The translations under genes were made by a program, and so were the position numbers. The notes under the pieces were generated by a model. The model was not told the origin of the DNA and did not search any database. It saw nothing but the letters and a program-made list of their open reading frames with translations. Positions 6,887 to 14,029 of a stretch of 14,423 nt of DNA are shown piece by piece (the first letter of the stretch is position 1; each line of letters starts with the position of its first letter). This DNA comes from AC-32 sp045806105 (lineage in GTDB: Bacteria; Actinomycetota; Thermoleophilia; Gaiellales; Gaiellaceae): contig JBJMJY010000083.1 of NCBI GenBank assembly GCA_045806105.1, positions 1 to 14,423 of the forward strand, written 5' to 3'.

Positions 6887-6892
6887 TAGGAT
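6887..6892 (+). promoter_or_regulatory. possible -10 element, aldehyde dehydrogenase gene
   Basis: TAGGAT lies 6 bases before the ATG at 6899, the spacing expected if transcription starts on the start codon itself. There is no Shine-Dalgarno. This is the clearest leaderless-type arrangement in the window. No -35 consensus is visible at 16-18 bases upstream. Confidence 0.5.
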
Positions 6893-6898
6893 CTCGCG

Positions 6899-8483
6899 AT
6901 GGGCCGCAACACGCTGGTGGAAGAGCTGCGCTCGGTCGACCCGGCGACACTGGAAGAGCTCGGCGCCGTGCCCGTCTCGCCGCCCGGGGAGGTCTCCGAG
7001 GCGGTGGCCGAGGCTCGCATGGCGGCCGCTCGCTGGGCCGAGTCCTCGTTCGCGGAGCGGCGCGAGCTGCTCGGCGCGGTCGCGCAGGAGGTGCTCGCGC
7101 GCGCCGACCTGCTCGCGGCGACGGTGACTGCGGAGACGGGGAAGCCGCTCGCCGAGTCGTACACCGCGGAGCTGTTCGTCGCCCTCGACCATCGTCTGGG
7201 CGGCAGGCAACGCACCGCGGGTGCTGCGGCCCGAGCGCCTGCGCTTCCCGCAGCGCCACCTGCGGCACAAACGCGGCCGGCTGCTCTACGAGCCGCTCGG
7301 GGTGGTCGGGCTGATCTCGCCGTGGAACTTCCCGCTCGGGATTCCGCTGACCCAGGTCGCGTTCGCGATTGCGGCCGGCAACGCGGTTGTGCTCAAGCCG
7401 TCAGCGCTGACTCCGCTCTCGGGCGCGTGGGTCGAGCGGCTCTTCCGCGAGGCGGGGGCGCCCGAGGGACTCGTGCGCGTGGTCCAGGGGCGAGCCGAGA
7501 CGGGCGAGGCGCTGGCACGCGCCCCGGGGATCGCGAAGATCGTCTTCACCGGGTCGGCCGCGGTCGGGCGCCTCGTCGCCGCGGCGGCGGGCGAACGGCT
7601 CCGGCCCGTGACGCTCGAGCTCGGCGGCAAGGACCCGATGCTCGTCTTCGAGGACGCCGACCTCGACCGTGCGGTCGCGGGGGCGCTGTGGGGCTCGTTC
7701 TCGAACTGCGGCCAGGTGTGCTCCGGCGTCGAGCGCATCTACGTCGCCCGGCCGCTGCACGAGGCGTTCGTCGAGGAGCTCGCGCGGCGCGCGCGGAGGC
7801 TGCGGCTCGGGCGCGGCGACGAGTTCGAGACCGACCTCGGGCCGCTGATCGCGGAGGACCGGCGCGCCCACGTCGAGGAGCTTGTCGAGGACGCCGTCGG
7901 CCGTGGCGCCCAGCTCCGGACCGGCGGCCGCCGCGCGCACGTCGGGCTGCCCGGCTGGTTCTACGAGCCGACCGTCCTGAGCGGCGTCGAGCGGGAGGCG
8001 CGGATCGAGCAGGAGGAGATCTTCGGCCCGGTCGTCACGGTCGAGTCGTTCCGGGACGAGGACGAGGCGGTGCGGCTCGCGAACGGCTCCTCGTTCGGCC
8101 TCGGCGCCAGCGTCTGGACGCGTGACCTCGAGCGCGCGCAACGGCTCGCGCCGCGCCTCGACGCCGGCTCCGTCTGGACGAACGACGTCGCGTACTCCTA
8201 CGGCGCCGGGCAGGCCTCGTGGGGCGGGACGAAGGAATCCGGCTTCGGCCGCACCCACTCGAAGCACGGGCTGTACGACCTCTCGCGCGTGAAGTACGCG
8301 GACCTCGACCGCGGCCGGGTCCCGGTGCCTTGGTGGTACCCCTACGACGAGGGCGTCGTCGAGGGTTTCGCCGGCGTGGTCGAGTTGCTCTACGGCGACG
8401 GCCTGCCGCGCAAGCTCGCGAGCGCATGGGCGCACCGGCGCGGGCTCTGGCAGCTCGGGCGGCGGTACCTTTCGGGGTCGTGA
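6899..8483 (+). CDS. aldehyde dehydrogenase, interrupted by a frameshift near 7185-7200
   Basis: NAD(P)+-dependent aldehyde dehydrogenase, about 527 residues if the frame is restored. The first part reads from the ATG at 6899 (EELGAVPVSPPGEVSEAV, ETGKPLAESYTAELFVALD). The remainder continues one frame over, picking up at WAAGNAPRVLRPERL around 7197 and running to the TGA at 8481-8483. All catalytic features are in the second part: PWNFP near 7320, the LELGGKDP glutamate (codon at 7617), and the nucleophile Cys in NCGQVCSG (codon at 7719). The aligned family has a D-x3-W spacing here, which would suggest two bases lost, but one extra base would also restore the frame. Beyond the break the first frame becomes Arg/Ala-rich noise. 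The rest of the gene shows no decay, so a sequencing or assembly error is as likely as a recent mutation. The substrate is unknown. The C-terminal WWYPYD tail resembles class 3-like family members. Confidence 0.85.
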
Positions 8484-8917
8484 ACGAGCTCTCGCACGTG
8501 GACGACGCCGGCGAGGTGCGGATGGTCGACGTCGGCGGCAAGCCGACCTCGCGCCGGCGGGCGGTGGCGCGCGCGGTGCTGCGCGTAGCCCCGGAGACGG
8601 CGTCGCAGTTGCGGTCGCTGCCGAAGGGCGATGCGCTGACGACCGCGAAGATCGCCGGAATCATGGCTGCGAAGCGGACGAGCGAGCTCATCCCACTCTG
8701 TCATCCGCTGCCGCTCAGCCACGTCGCGGTCGAGATCGAGGTCGGCGACGAGGTCGAGATCATCGCGTCCGCCGAGACGACCGCCCAGACCGGGGTCGAG
8801 ATGGAGGCGCTGGTCGCGGCGTCGGTTGCCGCGCTGACGGTCTACGACATGGCGAAGGCGATCGACTCGTCGATGGAGGTCGCCGAGGTGCGGCTGCTGG
8901 AGAAGACGAAGTCGTGA
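8480..8917 (+). CDS. moaC: cyclic pyranopterin monophosphate synthase (MoaC)
   Basis: Molybdenum cofactor enzyme that, with MoaA, converts GTP to cyclic pyranopterin monophosphate: MoaC acts on the 3',8-cyclo-GTP intermediate. The 145-residue product starts at GTG 8480, overlapping the upstream TGA as GTGA. The N-terminus (VNELSHVDDAGEVRMVDVGG) matches the family, so the longer open frame upstream is shadow. Signature segments are AAKRTSELIPLCHPLPLSHV (63-82), including K65 and H75, and VEMEALVAASVAALTVYDMAKAID (106-129), including D123 and K126. These match the conserved Lys, His and Asp of the E. coli enzyme. It ends shortly after the VRLLEKTKS tail, slightly shorter than E. coli MoaC. The tight coupling to the next gene supports a Moco role; no moaA, moaD or moaE is in the window. 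Confidence 0.95.
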   Translation: MNELSHVDDAGEVRMVDVGGKPTSRRRAVARAVLRVAPETASQLRSLPKGDALTTAKIAGIMAAKRTSELIPLCHPLPLSHVAVEIEVGDEVEIIASAETTAQTGVEMEALVAASVAALTVYDMAKAIDSSMEVAEVRLLEKTKS

Positions 8918-9393
8918 AGGCGGCGGTGCTCACCGTCTCCGACGGGGTCGCCGAGGGCTCGCGCGAGGACGAGAGCGGCGACATCCTCGCGGCCCTGCTC
9001 GCGGAGGAGGGCTACGAGGTCGACCGGCGCGTGGTGCCCGACGATCGCGACGGGATCGCCGAGGCGATCGCCGAGCTGGCGGAGGAGGCGGCGCTCGTGC
9101 TCACGACCGGCGGCACCGGTGTCGCACCTCGCGACGTCACGCCGGAGGCGACGGCAGAGGTGCTTGAGCGGGAGGCGCCCGGGATTGCGGAGGCGCTGCG
9201 CGCGGACTCGCTCGCCAAGACGCCGCACGCGCTGCTCTCGCGCGGCATGGCGGGGGTGCGCGGGAGCACGCTGATCGTGAACCTGCCCGGCTCCCCGGGC
9301 GGCTGCCGCGACGGCTTCGAGGTCCTGCGGCCGGCGCTGGCGCACGCGGTCTCGCTGCTCGCCGGCGCGCCGACGGCGCACCGCCAGACTTGA
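8914..9393 (+). CDS. molybdopterin adenylyltransferase family protein (MogA/MoaB-like)
   Basis: Cytoplasmic protein of 159 residues of the MoCF-biosynthesis fold, which adenylates molybdopterin before metal insertion. It starts at GTG 8914, overlapping the moaC stop as GTGA. Visible motifs are the N-terminal AAVLTVSDGVAEGSREDESG, the nucleotide/pterin-binding TTGGTGVAPRDVTPEAT (64-80) with D74, and NLPGSPGG (123-130). The residues between carry the family's HALLSRGMAGVRG turn. MogA and MoaB share these motifs, so I give no symbol; the size and the TPEAT variant fit the MoaB/MogA group of actinobacteria. The aldehyde dehydrogenase-moaC-mogA order suggests a single transcription unit starting at 6899. 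A functional link between that dehydrogenase, which needs no Moco, and the cofactor genes is not evident. Confidence 0.9.
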   Translation: MKAAVLTVSDGVAEGSREDESGDILAALLAEEGYEVDRRVVPDDRDGIAEAIAELAEEAALVLTTGGTGVAPRDVTPEATAEVLEREAPGIAEALRADSLAKTPHALLSRGMAGVRGSTLIVNLPGSPGGCRDGFEVLRPALAHAVSLLAGAPTAHRQT

Positions 9394-9424
9394 GGCGGCC
9401 CTTGCGACGCGGATCTCGGCACGT

Positions 9425-9439
9425 GCGCGCCTTGCGCGC
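9425..9439 (+). terminator. weak GC hairpin after the mogA-like gene
   Basis: GCGCGC (9425-9430) and GCGCGC (9434-9439) can pair around a 3-base CTT loop, 31 bases after the mogA-like stop. No T-run follows. It may be a GC hairpin terminator of the sort common in high-GC actinobacteria, but GCGCGC is frequent here by chance. Confidence 0.2.
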
Positions 9440-9478
9440 GCGGCCGTCCTGTGCGAGGCCTAGTTGACGCGCCGTCGG

Positions 9479-9484
9479 CAGAAT
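9479..9484 (+). promoter_or_regulatory. possible -10 element, UbiA-family gene
   Basis: CAGAAT lies 8 bases before the ATG at 9493. It is a poorer match than the hexamers before other unit heads, but the spacing is the same. A TTGACG at 9464-9469 resembles a -35 box yet is only 9 bases away, so the two do not form a standard promoter together. Confidence 0.25.
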
Positions 9485-9492
9485 GGCGGCCG

Positions 9493-10347
9493 ATGAGCGC
9501 TCTGGCGTACCCCGCGCGCTTCTACTCGCTCGTCAAGTTCGAGCACACCATCTTCGCGCTGCCGTTCGCGTACGTGGGCGCGTTCCTCGCCGTCGACGCC
9601 GTGCCCTCGGCGCACGACCTCGTCTGGATCACCGTCGCGATGGTGGCGGCGCGCTCACTCGCGATGGGGCTGAACCGCTTGATCGACGCCGGACTGGACG
9701 CCCGCAACCCGCGCACGGCCGGGCGCGAGCTTCCGGCCGGCCTGCTCTCGCCGAGCGCCGTGGCGGTCTTCTGCCTCGCCTCGCTCGCGGTCTTCCTCGT
9801 CGCCGTCTTCCAGCTCGACCCGCTCGTCCACTGGCTCTGGCCGATCCCGGTCGCCGGCTTCGTCGTCTACCCGTACCTGAAGCGCTGGACCTGGCTCTGC
9901 CACCTCTGGCTCGGCGCCGTCGACGGCCTCGCCCCGGTCGGCGCGTGGGCGGCGATCACGGGGACGCTGCCGTGGCAGGCGTGGGCGCTGGGCGGTGCCG
10001 TCGCGCTCTGGGTCGCCGGCTTCGACCTCTTCTACGCGCTCCTCGATCGCGAGATCGACGGCGAGCAGGGGCTCCAGTCGGTCGCGGTGCGCTTCGGCGA
10101 GCGCGGCGCGTTCTGGGGCGCGCGGCTCTTCCACGCGGGGACGGTGGCGCTGCTCGTTGCCGCGGGGCTCGGGCTCGACGTCGGCGCCTTCTACTGGCTG
10201 GGCGTGGCGGTGGTCGGCGGCCTGCTCGCGTACGAGCACTCCCTCGTGCGGCCGGGCGATCTGCGGCGGCTCGACACCGCGTTCTTCACCATGAACGGCG
10301 TGATCTCGGTCGCGTTCTTCGTCTTCGTGCTGCTGGACGTCCTGTGA
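9493..10347 (+). CDS. mqnP: UbiA-family polyprenyltransferase, menaquinone (MqnP) type
   Basis: Integral membrane prenyltransferase of 284 residues that attaches a polyprenyl chain to an aromatic acid. The N-terminus SLVKFEHTIFALPFAYVGA, then the first Asp motif NRLIDAGLDARNPRTAGREL (N61, D65, D69) and the second Asp motif DLFYALLDREID (D178, D185, D189), place it in the UbiA-like group tied to futalosine-pathway menaquinone synthesis. Both motifs bind Mg-diphosphate. About eight hydrophobic helices are visible. I chose the ATG at 9493 over the in-frame GTG at 9451 because the extra 14 residues are not family-like and the ATG begins exactly at the conserved N-terminus. Its stop overlaps ccmA as GTGA, linking quinone and cytochrome c biogenesis. 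No other mqn gene is in the window, so a 4-hydroxybenzoate-type substrate cannot be excluded. Confidence 0.85.
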   Translation: MSALAYPARFYSLVKFEHTIFALPFAYVGAFLAVDAVPSAHDLVWITVAMVAARSLAMGLNRLIDAGLDARNPRTAGRELPAGLLSPSAVAVFCLASLAVFLVAVFQLDPLVHWLWPIPVAGFVVYPYLKRWTWLCHLWLGAVDGLAPVGAWAAITGTLPWQAWALGGAVALWVAGFDLFYALLDREIDGEQGLQSVAVRFGERGAFWGARLFHAGTVALLVAAGLGLDVGAFYWLGVAVVGGLLAYEHSLVRPGDLRRLDTAFFTMNGVISVAFFVFVLLDVL

Positions 10348-10928
10348 TCCGCGCGTCGGGTCTGGAGAAGCGCTACGGCGACAAGCGCGTGCTGCGCGGG
10401 CTCGATTTCGAGCTTCCGCGCGGCGGCTTCCTCGTCGTCACCGGGCCGAACGGCGCGGGCAAGACGACGCTGCTGCGGCTCTGCGCGGGCCTCGCGGTGC
10501 CGACAGGCGGCACGCTCGAGGTTGCCCCCGGCCGCGCCGCGATCGGGTTCCTCGGCCACGAACCGCTCGTCTACCGCGAGCTGACCGCGCTCGAGAACCT
10601 CGACCTGTACGGACGCCTCTACCGCGTGCCCGAGCGACGCGAGCGGATCGGGATGCTGCTGGAGCGCTTCGGGCTCTGGGACTCGCGGCGGGTGCGGGCG
10701 GCGAAGCTCTCGCGCGGCCAGCTCCAGCGGCTCGCGCTGTGCCGCTCCCTGCTCCACCGGCCCGAGCTGCTGATCCTAGACGAGCCGTTCAGCGGCCTGG
10801 ATGCGGATGGGGCGGAGCTGCTCGACCGGGAGCTCGCCGGGATGCGCGAGCGGCGGACGATCCTCGTTGCGACGCACGACCCGGAGCGGGTGGCGCCGCT
10901 CGCGAGCGGGAGGCTGGCTCTTGCGTAG
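10344..10928 (+). CDS. ccmA: heme exporter ABC ATPase (CcmA)
   Basis: ATP-binding subunit of the CcmABCD complex, which drives release of heme-loaded CcmE in System I cytochrome c maturation. The 194-residue product starts at GTG 10344, overlapping the prenyltransferase stop; this gives the normal VIRASGLEKRYG N-terminus and short CcmA length. Walker A is GPNGAGKTT (34-42), the signature is LSRGQLQR (122-129), Walker B is LLILDEPFSGLD (142-153), and the H-loop is H178. The usual CcmA stretch GHQPGLYRELTALENL appears here as GHEPLVYRELTALENL, so the Q-loop glutamine position is Glu73. It overlaps ccmB by 8 bases, supporting the assignment over a generic ABC ATPase. Confidence 0.9.
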   Translation: MIRASGLEKRYGDKRVLRGLDFELPRGGFLVVTGPNGAGKTTLLRLCAGLAVPTGGTLEVAPGRAAIGFLGHEPLVYRELTALENLDLYGRLYRVPERRERIGMLLERFGLWDSRRVRAAKLSRGQLQRLALCRSLLHRPELLILDEPFSGLDADGAELLDRELAGMRERRTILVATHDPERVAPLASGRLALA

Positions 10929-11562
10929 GTACTTCGGCGATGCGGCCGTGCTGGCGCGGAAGGACCTCCGGCTCGAGCTGCGGGCGCGCGACACGCTCCC
11001 CGCGATGCTGCTGTTCGTGCTGGCGATCCTCGTCGTCTTCCACTTCGCGCTTCCGGACGGCTCGTCGCGGCTCGCCGAGCTGGGCCTGCTCTGGGTCGCG
11101 ATCGTCTTCACGGCGCTGCTCGGCCTCGGCCGCGCCTTCGTCGCCGAGCGCGAGCAGGGGCTGTTGGACGGGCTCGTGCTCGCGCCGGTCGACCGGAGCG
11201 CGATCTGGCTGGCCAAGGGGGTCGCGACCTTCGCCTTCCTCGCGGTGGCCGAGGTCGTGGCGCTGCCGGCGTTCGGTCTCTTCTTCTCGCCGGTGGGCTG
11301 GTCGACGGTCGCGGGCGTGCTGCTCGCCGATCTCGGCATCTGCGCCGTCGGCACCCTCCTCGCCGCGATGGCCGCGGCCGGTCGCGCGCGGGAGTTGCTG
11401 CTGCCGCTGCTCTTCCTGCCGCTCGCGCTGCCGATCGTGATCGGGGGCGTCGGCGCGAGCGTGGCCGACGGGTCCGGCCGCTACCTCGGCTTCCTCGCGC
11501 TCTACGACGCGATCTTCGCGCTGCTGGCGTGGGCGTCGTTCGAGTACGTCGTCACGGAGTGA
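10921..11562 (+). CDS. ccmB: heme exporter permease (CcmB)
   Basis: Integral membrane subunit of the CcmABCD heme-handling complex. It has 213 residues from the TTG at 10921, close to the usual length near 220. The KDLRLELRARDTLPAMLLF start is diagnostic of CcmB, as is the VAEREQGLLDGLVLAPVDRS loop (74-93). About six transmembrane helices follow. TTG at 10921 overlaps the ccmA stop by 8 bases. A GTG at 10948 is possible but would leave only a few residues before the conserved KDLRLELR. The frame also runs upstream through an ATG at 10801, inside ccmA, which I reject. The gene ends 4 bases before the stop of the convergent HIT gene. No ccmC follows, although in many genomes it is next. Confidence 0.9.
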   Translation: MRRYFGDAAVLARKDLRLELRARDTLPAMLLFVLAILVVFHFALPDGSSRLAELGLLWVAIVFTALLGLGRAFVAEREQGLLDGLVLAPVDRSAIWLAKGVATFAFLAVAEVVALPAFGLFFSPVGWSTVAGVLLADLGICAVGTLLAAMAAAGRARELLLPLLFLPLALPIVIGGVGASVADGSGRYLGFLALYDAIFALLAWASFEYVVTE

Positions 11563-11566
11563 GCAC

Positions 11567-12046
11567 CTAGTAAGCCCGCACGATGAGCGCCTCGAGCGAA
11601 GCGGTGATCTTCGCCCGCAGCTTCCCGTGCTTCTCGTCCGAGTACCTGTGCTCGGTCGCGTTGCGGAGCTCCTTCGGATACCGCCAGACCGGACCGGTGA
11701 TCCTTTCCGGCGGCTCCCACTCGTAGCGCGGCTGCACGTGGCCGTGTAAGACGGGGATGGCGTTGCCCAGCACCTCGTAGTTGATCCGCCGCAGCCCTTG
11801 GTCGCGGCACGCCTCCTGGACGGCCTCCCCGATCAGCGACAGGTCGAAGAGAAACTGGCTCCTCCGCTCCCAGTCGAGATCGGTCAGGTGGTCCAGCGTG
11901 GGATCGTCGGTCAGGAGCAGTGAGTAGCCCGGCAGGTGTTGGGTGTCCCCGATGACCGCGAAGCCGCTCCGCATCCGAACCATCACGAGCGGGTTCTCGC
12001 CTCGAAGCGCCGATCCGACGCGGTCGTCACGCCAGTCGCTTGTCAC
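11567..12046 (-). CDS. HIT-domain protein with an altered histidine triad
   Basis: Cytoplasmic protein of 159 residues of the histidine-triad superfamily of nucleotide hydrolases/transferases. It starts at GTG 12046, overlapping the ccmF stop in GTGA (12043-12046 on the plus strand). Upstream residues in this frame are R/A-rich shadow. The N-terminal half carries the substrate-fold segment VMVRMRSGFAVIGDTQHLPGYSLLLTDDP, and the motif region is VLHGHVQPRY. Aligned on the PRY end to the classical HxHxHxx, the second and third His remain (H101 and H103, with H101 at the nucleophile position), while the first is Val. It may act on a dinucleotide polyphosphate or nucleotide conjugate, but the substrate is unknown. 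Its tight coupling to ccmF is unusual. It ends convergent to ccmB with a 4-base gap and no terminator hairpin. Confidence 0.8.
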   Translation of the reverse strand: MTSDWRDDRVGSALRGENPLVMVRMRSGFAVIGDTQHLPGYSLLLTDDPTLDHLTDLDWERRSQFLFDLSLIGEAVQEACRDQGLRRINYEVLGNAIPVLHGHVQPRYEWEPPERITGPVWRYPKELRNATEHRYSDEKHGKLRAKITASLEALIVRAY

Positions 12047-14028
12047 GGAGTGACGGGCACCGGCGCTCCCCGCCGCGCCAGCCGCCGCTGCTCGCGCTCG
12101 TCGGGCCACATCGCGATCAGCGAGCCGAGCAGGAAGACGAAGCCCGCGAGCCAGATCAGGTCGACGAGCGGGTTGACGAGCGCTTTCAGCACCACCGAGC
12201 CGTCGCCGTTGAACTGCTCGCCGATCAGGAAGAGGTCCTCGGCGCGCAGCCAGTCGGTGCGGATCCCAACCTCGTTCGAGACCTGCTGCTCGACCGGGTA
12301 GCTGTTCTTGCCGGCGAGGTAGGTGCCCAGGTAGCCGCCGTTGCGCGAGACGGCGAGGCGTGCACGGATCTCGCGGCGGTTCGACTCCTGGCGCGTCTCG
12401 GAGCCGAGGTAGCGCAGGTCATAGCCGCGGATGCTCATCGTCTGGCCCGGCTCGAGCTTCTGGACCCTCGTCGCCCCGTACGCGCCGCCGGCGACGCCGA
12501 GCGCGAGCATGACGATGGCGGCGTGGACGACGTAGCCCCCGTACCGGCGCCGGTTGCGGCCGACGAGCGACGAGAACGCGCCCACCCACGTCGCGTCGCC
12601 GAGCGCCTTGCGCGCCCGCGTCCCGCGCACGAACTCGAGCGCGATCGCCGCCAGCACGAACGCGCAGAACGTGTAGGCCACGAGACCGGGCACGCTCGAG
12701 CCGGCGCCGAGCGCGACGAGCGCTGCCCCGCAGGCGAGCGCGAAGCCGCACGGCCACACGAGGCTCGCGCCGAGCGCCCGCAGCGAGCTCCGCCGCCACG
12801 CGATCAGCGGCCCGATGCCCATCAGCAGCAGCAGCGGCAGCCCGAAGACGCGCAGGAAGAAGTCGAAGTACGGCGGTCCCACGGTGATCTTCTCGCCGCG
12901 CACGAGCTCCGACAGCAGCGGGAACGCCACCCCCCAGAGCACGGTCAGCGTGAATGCGACCAGCAGGAGGTTGTTGTAGAGGAACGCGGCCTCGCGCGAC
13001 GCGAGCGACTCGAGGCGGGTCTTCGTCCGCAGCAGCGGTAGCCGCCAGAAGATCAGCGCGGTCGAGAACGCCGCGGCGACCGCGATGAAGCCGAGCAGCC
13101 ATGGTCCGATGGTCGACTGCGCAAAGCTGTGGATCGAGCTGATCACGCCGCTGCGCGTCAGGAACGTGCCGAAGATCGAGAGGCAGAACGCGAGCGAGAC
13201 CAGCACCACGTTCCAGACGCGGAGCATGTTCTTCTTCTCCTGCACCATCACCGAATGGAGGAAGGCGGTCGAGACCAGCCAGGGCATGAGCGCGGCGTTC
13301 TCGACGGGATCCCATGCATACCAGCCGCCCCAGCCCACTTCCTCGTAGGCCCATTTCGCCCCGAGGAGGATGGCGAAGCCGAGGAAGGTCCACGACGCGA
13401 GCGTCCAGCGGCGAGTGGCGATGATCCAGCGCTCATCCGTGCGCTTCGATGCGAGCGCGGCCATCGCGAAAGCGAAGGGGATCGTCAGCCCCACATAGCC
13501 GAGGTAGAGGAGCGGCGGGTGGGCCATCATGTAGGGGTTCTGGAGGCTGGGGTTGAGCCCCGCCCCGTCCGCCGGTGCGGGCGCCGTGTCGAAGGGCGAA
13601 GCGACGACGACGAGCATGAATGCGAAGAAGCTGGCGATGCCGCCGAGGATCGGCACCGTCCAGGGCAGGACGTCGCGCGTCAAGCCGCGGTTGAGGGCGA
13701 CCGCTGCGGATCCAATCGCTGTGAGGACCAGGAGCCAGAGGAGGAGCGATCCCTGTTGGCCCCCCCAGAACGCCGAGACCGAGTAACGGAGCGGGAGCTC
13801 CCGTGAGGTGTGGTCGGCGACGTAGACGAGGGAGAAGTCGTGCCCGATCAGGGCCGCGAGGAGGACGAGAGCCGCGACCGCCACAGCGGCGAGCGCGGCG
13901 AAGAGCGCGTTCGTCGCCGACTCGTGTAGCCGCCGGCGTCCCTTGAGGGCTGCGTAGCCGCCCGCGAGAGCGGCGTAGAGGACGAGCCCCAGGGCGACGA
14001 TGAGCGCGGCGCGGCCGAGCTCGGGCAC
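12043..14028 (-). CDS. ccmF: cytochrome c heme lyase subunit (CcmF)
   Basis: Large polytopic membrane protein (661 residues, about 15 helices) that transfers heme from CcmE to apocytochrome c. The start is GTG at 14028, one base after the ccmE stop. The heme-handling WWD domain is clear: VGWGGWYAWDPVEN at 231-244. The four conserved histidines of CcmF are present at H170 (MMAHPPLLYLGY), H258 (TAFLHS), H300 (SSIHSF) and H502 (VVHAA), equivalent to E. coli H173, H261, H303 and H491. These are two periplasmic and two membrane heme ligands. A C-terminal extracytoplasmic domain (about 520-615) precedes a last helix. NrfE/CcsA-like proteins are excluded by length, the QQGSLLLW start region and the full His set. 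No CcmH, CcmI or CcmG gene is in the window. Confidence 0.95.
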   Translation of the reverse strand: MPELGRAALIVALGLVLYAALAGGYAALKGRRRLHESATNALFAALAAVAVAALVLLAALIGHDFSLVYVADHTSRELPLRYSVSAFWGGQQGSLLLWLLVLTAIGSAAVALNRGLTRDVLPWTVPILGGIASFFAFMLVVVASPFDTAPAPADGAGLNPSLQNPYMMAHPPLLYLGYVGLTIPFAFAMAALASKRTDERWIIATRRWTLASWTFLGFAILLGAKWAYEEVGWGGWYAWDPVENAALMPWLVSTAFLHSVMVQEKKNMLRVWNVVLVSLAFCLSIFGTFLTRSGVISSIHSFAQSTIGPWLLGFIAVAAAFSTALIFWRLPLLRTKTRLESLASREAAFLYNNLLLVAFTLTVLWGVAFPLLSELVRGEKITVGPPYFDFFLRVFGLPLLLLMGIGPLIAWRRSSLRALGASLVWPCGFALACGAALVALGAGSSVPGLVAYTFCAFVLAAIALEFVRGTRARKALGDATWVGAFSSLVGRNRRRYGGYVVHAAIVMLALGVAGGAYGATRVQKLEPGQTMSIRGYDLRYLGSETRQESNRREIRARLAVSRNGGYLGTYLAGKNSYPVEQQVSNEVGIRTDWLRAEDLFLIGEQFNGDGSVVLKALVNPLVDLIWLAGFVFLLGSLIAMWPDEREQRRLARRGAPVPVTP

Positions 14029-14029
14029 G

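Noticed and set aside
7191..8125. Continuation of the aldehyde dehydrogenase's first frame past the frameshift
   Set aside because: The reading becomes Arg/Ala/Gly-rich noise while the adjacent frame carries all aldehyde dehydrogenase motifs. It is not a separate domain.
9464..9484. TTGACG...CAGAAT as a standard sigma-70 promoter
   Set aside because: The spacer is only 9 bases, far short of the 16-18 needed, so I list only the -10-like element with low confidence.
9451..9492. Upstream in-frame GTG as the start of the UbiA-family gene
   Set aside because: The extra 14 residues are not like the family N-terminus, and the ATG at 9493 begins right at the conserved region.
11563..11566. Bidirectional terminator between ccmB and the HIT gene
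   Set aside because: Only 4 bases separate the stops, and I could find no inverted repeat or T-run around them.
12047..12109. Longer N-terminus for the HIT protein
   Set aside because: Added residues are R/A/G-rich and lie inside ccmF coding sequence. The GTG at 12046 matches the GTGA overlap seen elsewhere.
12040..13041. 333-codon plus-strand frame opposite ccmF
   Set aside because: Composition is R/E/A/H/Q-rich without motifs, and ccmF on the other strand is unmistakable.
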